16,345 nucleotides of DNA from Thermoleophilia bacterium (GTDB lineage Bacteria > Actinomycetota > Thermoleophilia > Gaiellales > Gaiellaceae), in the NCBI GenBank assembly GCA_025935275.1, contig JAICVP010000015.1:1-16345 (forward strand). Reading direction: 5' to 3'. Below are positions 11,593 through 16,345 of the stretch, piece after piece. Position 1 is the first letter of the stretch. Each line of letters begins with the position of its first letter. A model generated the notes under the pieces. The model was not told where the DNA came from and made no database searches. It worked only from the letters and a program-made list of their open reading frames with translations. The translations under genes were made by a program, and so were the position numbers.

Positions 11593-12114
11593 ATGAGCAA
11601 GCTTGGCGTCACCGTCGTTGCGGCATTCGCGTTGATCTTCTCGGCACCGGCAGCAGCCGATCCGCCGAGCCGCGTCGTGGAGCCCGTCGACCGGACGACC
11701 ACGATTCCGGCCGGCGCGCTCTGCTCCTTCGAATTCGTCGTGCGCTCGGAGGGATTCCGTACGACAACGACCTTCACCAACGCTGACGGAACCTTCAACG
11801 GCTTCACGATCCATCTCACCAGCTGGCACACCACCTACACCAATCCCGCCAACGGGAAGACCCTGCGTGTCACCTTCTCCGGCCCGGTGATCGTCGAAGC
11901 ACTCCCAGACGGCAGGGCACTCGTTCGGATTCCCGGGAACGACCCGCGCATAGTCGCGCCGGGCGAGGGCCCGATCTACACCGACAGCGGGCTGATCGTC
12001 TACATCGCGCCGGAGACCGTGAACTGGGACGTGCAGCTGGATGTCCTGCATGTCGCCGGCGGGCGGCGCGAGAGCGAAGACTTCGTCGCAGCTGTCTGCG
12101 GCGCTCTCGCCTGA
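11593..12114 (+). CDS. Secreted protein of unknown function
   Basis: The 173-residue protein has a signal peptide (about 1-22, ending SAPAAA|DPP) and a beta-rich mature part: ALCSFEFVVRSEG, RTTTTFTNADGTF, IHLTSWHTTYTNP and KTLRVTFSGPVIVEA. It has two cysteines (one near residue 44, one in AAVCGALA) that may bridge. It resembles the widespread actinobacterial secreted proteins with an 'AGxxCxFxV ... TxTTF' layout that are annotated only as hypothetical. GAGGAGGG precedes ATG 11593. The preceding palindrome suggests regulated expression. It is not similar to the other secreted protein at 10513, although both are 173 residues. Confidence 0.8.
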   Translation: MSKLGVTVVAAFALIFSAPAAADPPSRVVEPVDRTTTIPAGALCSFEFVVRSEGFRTTTTFTNADGTFNGFTIHLTSWHTTYTNPANGKTLRVTFSGPVIVEALPDGRALVRIPGNDPRIVAPGEGPIYTDSGLIVYIAPETVNWDVQLDVLHVAGGRRESEDFVAAVCGALA

Positions 12115-12129
12115 CACTGATTCCTCGTG

Positions 12130-12151
12130 GGGCCCCGCCACGGCGGGGCCC
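12130..12151. terminator. Bidirectional hairpin terminator
   Basis: GGGCCCCGCC (12130-12139) and GGCGGGGCCC (12142-12151) form a perfect ten-base stem between the converging stops at 12114 and 12159. The nominal two-base spacer opens the top pair in practice. Confidence 0.75.
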
Positions 12152-12158
12152 TCCGCCC

Positions 12159-12596
12159 CTAGGCGGCGGCGATCCGCTGCAACACCGCGTCGATGCGGGC
12201 GAAGCCACTCTTCGCACCCTCCTCCACGCCGTACTGCATCGTCGTGTCGCGCTCCTCGGTCGTCTCGAAACGCATGGTCTGCGTCAGCTTCGTCCGCTCG
12301 CCGAGATCCTCGAACTCGAGCGTCTGCACGTGGTTTTGAAATGTCTGCACGAGCCGTTCGGGCGGCTCGATCTCGCGGAACTCTCCCTCCACGACTCCGT
12401 AGGCCGTCCGGAAGCGGTACCTGCCTCCTGGCCGGACGTCCATCTCCTCCACGACGGTGCCGTCTCCCCACCACTCAGGGATGAGCTCCGCGTCGGTCCA
12501 CACCGAGAAGACGTGCGCTCGCGGCGCGTCGAAGACCCGCTCGACCCGGATCTCGAGCTCGTTCGGCGACGTGACGCTCGTCTCGTTCACCGTCAC
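12159..12596 (-). CDS. SRPBCC (AHSA1-type) domain protein
   Basis: This 145-residue protein is one START-like/AHSA1 domain. Residues 13-50 give LEIRVERVFDAPRAHVFSVW, then TDAELIPEWWG. The second half has MDVRPGGRYRF, GEFREIEPPERLVQTF, GERTKLTQTMRFE and a final helix GAKSGFARIDAVLQRI. These helix-grip folds bind hydrophobic ligands or act as chaperone-like partners. The start is GTG 12596, sharing GTGA with the stop of the DUF1801 gene. It is the third gene of an ArsR-DUF1801-SRPBCC operon, and ArsR regulators of this subgroup are often found next to SRPBCC genes. Confidence 0.9.
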   Translation of the reverse strand: MTVNETSVTSPNELEIRVERVFDAPRAHVFSVWTDAELIPEWWGDGTVVEEMDVRPGGRYRFRTAYGVVEGEFREIEPPERLVQTFQNHVQTLEFEDLGERTKLTQTMRFETTEERDTTMQYGVEEGAKSGFARIDAVLQRIAAA

Positions 12597-13009
12597 GCGA
12601 CCGCCTTCTTGACCAGGGCCCGGATCTTCTTCTCGTCCGCCGCGCTCAGCTTGGTCAATGCGTAGGCGATGGGCCACATGGAGCCGTCGTCGAGGCTCGC
12701 GCTGTCGTTGAAGCCGAGCATCGCGTAGCGCTCCTTGAACTTCCCCGCGTCGCGGAAGAAGACGACCACCTTGCCCTCCTTGTTCGCGTACGCCGGCATG
12801 CCGTACCAGGTCTTGGGCGTGAGGCCGGGCGCGGTCTCCTTCACGATCGCGTGGATCTTCTTGCCGAGCGCGCGATCACTCGGCCCCATCTCGGCGAGGG
12901 CGGCCTCGATCGCCTCCTCGCCCTGGGCGGCCGCCTTCAGCTCGCGGGCCCGTGCCCGCATCGCGGCCTTTTCCTCGGCGCTGAAGCTTTCCTTCTTGGT
13001 CGGGCTCAT
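12593..13009 (-). CDS. DUF1801 (YdhG-like) domain protein
   Basis: The 138-residue protein has a charged N-terminal helix (SAEEKAAMRARARELKAAAQ). It then carries the DUF1801 core: IHAIVKETAPGLTPKTWYGM, PAYANKEGKVVVFFRDAGKF, YAMLGFNDSASLDDGSMWP, with C-terminal helix ALTKLSAADEKKIRALVKKA. The fold is related to iron-chaperone-like YdhG proteins, but the function in this operon is unknown. AAAGGAG lies five bases before ATG 13009, and the start overlaps the ArsR stop (ATGA), so translation is coupled. Confidence 0.9.
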   Translation of the reverse strand: MSPTKKESFSAEEKAAMRARARELKAAAQGEEAIEAALAEMGPSDRALGKKIHAIVKETAPGLTPKTWYGMPAYANKEGKVVVFFRDAGKFKERYAMLGFNDSASLDDGSMWPIAYALTKLSAADEKKIRALVKKAVA

Positions 13010-13317
13010 CGTGCTCCTTTCGTTCGTTCGACGACCTGCGCGAACCGATCCAGCCGCTCGAGCCACGTGCTGATGCCTTCGAAGGCATACGGGACGAGCA
13101 TGCATCTCCTGACCCGGCCGATCTTCTCCGTCGTGACCAGCTCGGCTTCCTCCAAGAGGCGAATGTGCTTCCTCATCCCGGTCAGCGACATCCCGAACGG
13201 CTCGGCCAGCTCGCTGATGGTCGCACTGCCGGAGCCGAGCCGCTCGAGGACGGCGCGGCGAGTCGGGTCGGCGAGCGCCTCGAATGCGCGGTCGACAGTC
13301 TGGGAATACTGAACCAT
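13006..13317 (-). CDS. ArsR-family transcriptional regulator
   Basis: This 103-residue winged-helix repressor opens with FEALADPTRRAVLERLGSGS (12-31), the classic ArsR first helix. ATISELAEPFGMSLTGMRKH (32-51) is the helix-turn-helix, and LLEEAELVTTEKIGRVRR is the wing. It has no cysteine metal site, so it belongs to the SRPBCC-linked subgroup and not the arsenic sensors. TTG 13320 is a possible alternative start. A perfect palindrome covers the start codon, and TATACT lies seven bases upstream, so the gene looks leaderless and self-repressed. It heads a tightly overlapping three-gene operon. Confidence 0.93.
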   Translation of the reverse strand: MVQYSQTVDRAFEALADPTRRAVLERLGSGSATISELAEPFGMSLTGMRKHIRLLEEAELVTTEKIGRVRRCMLVPYAFEGISTWLERLDRFAQVVERTKGAR

Positions 13318-13330
13318 CAAGTTCAGTATA
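13306..13330 (-). promoter_or_regulatory. ArsR autoregulatory operator and leaderless promoter
   Basis: ATACTGAAC (13306-13314) and GTTCAGTAT (13321-13329) are perfect nine-base inverted repeats with a six-base spacer that contains the ATG. Minus-strand TATACT (13325-13330) is a strong -10 box seven bases before the start codon. A dimeric ArsR bound here would block its own transcription. Confidence 0.7.
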
Positions 13331-13362
13331 ACGATTGCGGGCCGACGCCCGGAGGCGTTCCG

Positions 13363-13785
13363 TCAGCCGGGTGGTCGCTCGCCGTAGCGCGGGAGGCCGT
13401 CATCCGGGATCTCCTCCCAGCTCGCTGCGTACGCGACGAACTGCCGGTGCTCCGGGCGGATACCGGGGTCGCCGTCGAAGGCGCCGAGGCGGACGCTGAT
13501 CACCTCGGGGTCATCCGGGCTCCGGCTCCAGAGCTGGGAGCCGCACTCGGAGCAGAACTCCTTGGCGAAGCCGCTCTCGGGGCGCCAGGCGCGGACGAGG
13601 TCCTCGCCCGAGAGGATGCGGAGCGAGCCCGGGGCGACGCGCGCCTGCGCGGAAGCGGCAGTGCCGCTCCGGCGCTGGCAGCGCGTGCAATGGCAGTAGC
13701 TCGCGCGGAGGAGCGGCTCGGTCACCTCGAAGCGGACGCCGCCGCAGAGGCAGCCGCCGGTCAGCGGCTCGCTCAGTCGCTCCAC
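13363..13785 (-). CDS. GFA family (Mss4-like) zinc protein
   Basis: The 140-residue protein has the full cysteine set of GFA (glutathione-dependent formaldehyde-activating enzyme-like) proteins: C12 and C14 in GGCLCGGVRFEV; C31, C33 and C36 in YCHCTRCQRRSGT; C78 and C81 in EFCSECGSQLWS. These bind two zinc ions in the Mss4-like fold. Most such proteins are not proven glutathione enzymes. The start is GTG 13785, which overlaps the cupin gene by 13 bases. No strong ribosome site is visible, consistent with coupling to the cupin. A formaldehyde-related role would fit the formaldehyde-dehydrogenase-like ADH nearby, but this is only association. Confidence 0.88.
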   Translation of the reverse strand: MERLSEPLTGGCLCGGVRFEVTEPLLRASYCHCTRCQRRSGTAASAQARVAPGSLRILSGEDLVRAWRPESGFAKEFCSECGSQLWSRSPDDPEVISVRLGAFDGDPGIRPEHRQFVAYAASWEEIPDDGLPRYGERPPG

Positions 13786-14162
13786 CAGCCGGGCGCCATC
13801 TCGGCGTCGGTCGGATCGTTCCCCGCGCCGAAGGCGATGTACTCGATGCCCTCGGGGCCGGCCTCCATGTTGCGCATCGTGTCCTTGTCGAAGCGGATCG
13901 CGTCCCACTGGCGTAGCTCGACGACCTCGTCGTCGACCTTCACCCGGCCCGAGCCACGTACGACGACATAGACCTCCTCCTGGCCCGTGTGCTTGTGCCC
14001 GAAGGGAATCCGGAAGCCGGAATCGAGCTTCATGATGCTGAGCCCGAGGGTCTCCCCCTGCAGGTCGGTGCGGGCGAAGCGGGCGTCCATCGCATCGGGC
14101 ATGTCGAACTTCGGCGCCTGGTTCTCCACGTCTCTGAGGTTCTTCTTCGTGTAGCTGCCCAT
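13773..14162 (-). CDS. Single-domain cupin protein
   Basis: The 129-residue protein has its cupin motif 1 at 55-73: GHKHTGQEEVYVVVRGSGRV, with H56, H58 and E62 as metal ligands. Motif 2 (FDKDTMRNMEAGPEGIEYIA) lacks the usual final histidine, having N or M there, so the metal site has three obvious protein ligands. The C-terminus GNDPTDAEMAPGWWSD is typical of uncharacterised actinobacterial cupins. AAGAGAG lies a few bases before ATG 14162. It probably forms a two-gene operon with the GFA gene and is divergent from the epimerase. Confidence 0.88.
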   Translation of the reverse strand: MGSYTKKNLRDVENQAPKFDMPDAMDARFARTDLQGETLGLSIMKLDSGFRIPFGHKHTGQEEVYVVVRGSGRVKVDDEVVELRQWDAIRFDKDTMRNMEAGPEGIEYIAFGAGNDPTDAEMAPGWWSD

Positions 14163-14238
14163 GGCTCTCTTGTGATCCGCGAGGCTACTGGACAAACCTT
14201 CCATGTGTACGCGCGCGAGCCTCGGGTACTCGGCGCAA

Positions 14239-15309
14239 ATGCGAGTCGTCATCGTCGGTGCGAGCGGCAACATCGGCACGAGCCTGCTCGAGGCTCTGCG
14301 CGACGAGCCGCAGGTGGAGTCCATCCTCGGGCTCGCACGCCGCCGGCCCCAAACCGGTTTCCCCCGCACCGAGTGGGCGGAGGTCGACATCGAGCGGGAC
14401 GACCTCGCCCCGTATTTCCGCGCCGCCGATGCGGTTGTCCATCTCGCCTGGAAGATCCAGCCGTCGCGAGACCTCGCCGCGCTGCGGCGGACGAACGTCG
14501 ATGGAAGCGCCCGCGTGTTCGAGGCCGTGGGCGCTGCAAAGGTCCCACACCTCGTCTACGGCTCCTCGGTCGGAACCTATTCGCAGGGGCCCAAGCACAG
14601 GGCCGTCGACGAGGACTGGCCCCGCGAGGGGATCAGAACGAGTTTTTACGGGACGCACAAGGCTGAGGTCGAACGGCTGCTCGACAGCTTCGAACGGGAG
14701 CAGCCCTCGGCGCGCGTCGTCCGCATGCGGCCCGGCCTCGTGTTCAAGCGCGAGGCGGGTGAGGGCATCCGCAGGCTCTTCCTCGGGCCCTTTCTCCCCA
14801 GCCCGCTCGCCCGGCGGGAGCTCATCCCCTTCGTCCCCGACGTCCCCGGCCTTCGCTTTCAGGCGGTGCACTCACTCGACGTCGGCGATGCCTACCGGCG
14901 TGCGCTCCTCTCCGACGCGCGTGGAGCGTTCAACGTCGCAGCCGAGCCCGTGCTCGACGGCCCGATGCTCGCCCAGGCGCTCGACGCGCGCACCCTCCGC
15001 GTGCCCCCCGGCCTCTTGCGCGGCGCCGCGGGGCTGACCTGGCGCCTCCGCCTACAGCCGACGCCGGCCGGGTGGATCGACCTGGCGCTCGGCGTTCCGA
15101 TCATGGACGTCTCGCGGGCCCGCACAGTCCTCGGCTGGAAGCCGGAGCGAAGCTCCGTCGACGCCTTTCTGGACGTGATGACGGGCATCCGCGAGCGCCG
15201 CGGATTCCCGACTCCCCCACTTGCCGCGCGGACGAGCGGTCTCGCGCGCATCCACGAGCTCGCCACCGGTGTTGGTCAGCGCGAGCGCCCAACCCGAGGA
15301 GGAAGCTGA
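14239..15309 (+). CDS. NAD-dependent epimerase/dehydratase (extended SDR)
   Basis: This 356-residue enzyme opens with the nucleotide-binding motif VVIVGASGNIG (G7, G10, G13). The acidic VDIERDDL binds near the nicotinamide-adenine moiety, and DAVVHLAW follows. The SDR catalytic residues are S109/S110 (YGSSVG) and the pair Y137xxxK141 in FYGTHKAE. The C-terminal substrate domain has MRPGLVFKREAGEGIRRLFL and HSLDVGDAYRRAL. It probably acts on a sugar nucleotide or related carbonyl; the substrate is unknown. ATG 14239 is chosen because the Rossmann strand starts there; no ribosome site is seen. Its stop overlaps the ADH start by one base (TGATG). Confidence 0.9.
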   Translation: MRVVIVGASGNIGTSLLEALRDEPQVESILGLARRRPQTGFPRTEWAEVDIERDDLAPYFRAADAVVHLAWKIQPSRDLAALRRTNVDGSARVFEAVGAAKVPHLVYGSSVGTYSQGPKHRAVDEDWPREGIRTSFYGTHKAEVERLLDSFEREQPSARVVRMRPGLVFKREAGEGIRRLFLGPFLPSPLARRELIPFVPDVPGLRFQAVHSLDVGDAYRRALLSDARGAFNVAAEPVLDGPMLAQALDARTLRVPPGLLRGAAGLTWRLRLQPTPAGWIDLALGVPIMDVSRARTVLGWKPERSSVDAFLDVMTGIRERRGFPTPPLAARTSGLARIHELATGVGQRERPTRGGS

Positions 15310-16345
15310 TGAAGGCAGTCGTGTGGCACGGCAACGAGGACGTGCGCGTGGACGAGGTTCCGGATCCGACGATCCAGGAGCCGACCGACGCGATCATCCG
15401 GGTGACGTCGAGCGGGATCTGCGGCTCAGACCTCCACCTCTACGGCGTGCTCGGCATGTTCATGGAGGAGGGCGACATCCTCGGCCACGAACCCATGGGA
15501 ATCGTCGAAGAGGTCGGCGCCGAGGTGACCGAGATCAAGCCGGACGACCGCGTCGTCATCCCCTTCAACATCGTCTGCGGACAGTGCTGGATGTGCAACC
15601 AGGGCCTCTTCGCGCAGTGCGAGACCACTCAGGTGCGCGAGTTCGACAAGGGCGCGTCGCTCTTCGGGTACACGAAGCTCTACGGTCAGGTCCCGGGCGG
15701 GCAAGCGGAGTACCTTCGCGTCCCGCAGGCGCACTTCGGCCCGATCAAGGTTCCGGAAGGGCCTTCGGACCAGCGGTTCGTCTACCTGAGCGACGTCCTG
15801 CCCACGGCGTGGCAGGCCGTAGAGTACGCCGACATCCCCGCGGGCGGCTCGGTGGCCGTGCTCGGCCTCGGGCCGATCGGGCAGATGTGCTGCCGCATCG
15901 CGCGACACCGGGGCGTAGAGACCGTCATCGGCGTCGACCTCGTTTCCGAGCGGCTCGCGTTGGCGGAGAAGCACGGCGTCACCACGCTCGATCTGGAGAC
16001 CACGGACGACGTCCCCGCCGAGCTGCGGGAACTAACGGGAGGGCGCGGCCCCGATGCGGTCATCGACGCCGTCGGCATGGAAGCGCACGGCGCGCCCGTC
16101 GCGGAGCTGATGCAGAAGGCGACCGTCAGGCTCCCGGACAGGGTAGGCGCGGCGCTTGCGGAGCGCGCCGGAGTGGACCGGCTCGCAGCGCTCTCGACGG
16201 CCATTCAGGCGGTACGCCGCGGCGGCACGCTCTCGGTGATCGGGGTCTACGGAGGCCAGATGGATCCTCTGCCGATGATGGATCTGTTCGACAAGGGCGT
16301 GCAGATCCGGATGGGCCAGGCCCATGTCAAGCGCTGGATCCCCGA
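15309..16345 (+). CDS. Zinc-dependent alcohol dehydrogenase, formaldehyde-dehydrogenase-like (partial)
   Basis: At least 345 residues are visible before the window ends. The medium-chain ADH layout is complete for what is seen. Catalytic zinc site: C38 in GICGSD and H60-E61 in GHE. Structural zinc: C90, C93, C96 and C104. The NAD-binding motif is VAVLGLGPIG, with an acidic residue (GVDL) that favours NAD. The stretches GHEPMGIVEEVG, FGYTKLYGQVPGGQAEYLRV and DVLPTAWQAVEYAD place it with glutathione-independent formaldehyde-dehydrogenase-like ADHs, which are large (about 390 residues). GAGGAGGA precedes the ATG. It is translationally coupled to the epimerase. It probably oxidises an alcohol or aldehyde; the substrate is not settled. 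Confidence 0.93.
   Translation, partial: MKAVVWHGNEDVRVDEVPDPTIQEPTDAIIRVTSSGICGSDLHLYGVLGMFMEEGDILGHEPMGIVEEVGAEVTEIKPDDRVVIPFNIVCGQCWMCNQGLFAQCETTQVREFDKGASLFGYTKLYGQVPGGQAEYLRVPQAHFGPIKVPEGPSDQRFVYLSDVLPTAWQAVEYADIPAGGSVAVLGLGPIGQMCCRIARHRGVETVIGVDLVSERLALAEKHGVTTLDLETTDDVPAELRELTGGRGPDAVIDAVGMEAHGAPVAELMQKATVRLPDRVGAALAERAGVDRLAALSTAIQAVRRGGTLSVIGVYGGQMDPLPMMDLFDKGVQIRMGQAHVKRWIP

Noticed and set aside
8629..11600. CRISPR array
   Set aside because: Separators are 250-610 bases apart, imperfect, and separated by genes and not by short unique spacers.
10513..12114. The two 173-residue secreted proteins as a tandem duplication
   Set aside because: Equal length is coincidental; the sequences and cysteine positions do not align.

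Overview
The window is GC-rich, densely coded DNA, most likely from a soil Actinomycetota of the Thermoleophilia type (Gaiellales or Solirubrobacterales). That placement is an inference. It rests on the gene families present (Holin-X, DUF3618 and DUF4235-like membrane proteins, BON protein, DUF6197-like protein, glutathione-independent formaldehyde-dehydrogenase-like ADH), the TANNNT -10 boxes lying 5-8 bases before start codons (leaderless genes), and the frequent use of GTG and TTG starts.

Layout. (1) 1-6792: mostly conserved single genes. They are the start of a manganese catalase (-), a cupin-TPR protein (-), then a run of exported proteins: a membrane-anchored BNR/Asp-box sialidase-fold protein (+), a TolB-like beta-propeller protein (-), a small secreted protein (+) and an M43 pappalysin-type zinc metalloprotease (-). 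Small cytoplasmic proteins follow (zinc ribbon, DUF6197-like, and a conserved CxC protein). (2) 6850-8481: a BON-domain protein (+) faces an operon (-) of four tiny overlapping membrane proteins (DUF4235-like, unknown, Holin-X, DUF3618), which look like envelope-stress components. (3) 8556-8628: tRNA-Thr(GGT), with a strong terminator and then a patch of hairpins and a direct repeat.

(4) 8660-11600: an accessory region with short genes of no recognisable family. Five copies of an imperfect ~28-base element, all in the same orientation (9197, 9462, 9979, 10399, 11038), divide it, and each interval between neighbouring copies holds exactly one gene. Each copy sits inside its own different inverted repeat. 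Several sit directly beside a -10 box and the start of the next minus-strand gene. This is arranged like a gene-cassette array, but the sites are not canonical integron attC sites and no recombinase lies in the window. One cassette gene (10042-10374) is readable only by allowing two compensating frame changes. Another (9506-9949) is a neatly duplicated CxxC...HxxC zinc protein.

(5) 11593-16345: conserved chromosome-type genes return. They are a secreted protein (+) behind a long palindrome; an ArsR-DUF1801-SRPBCC operon (-) with a palindrome over the ArsR start; a cupin-GFA pair (-); and a translationally coupled NAD-dependent epimerase and zinc ADH pair (+), the ADH running off the window. 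No gene-free stretch exceeds 300 bases; the longest are 8629-8844 and 11266-11445.
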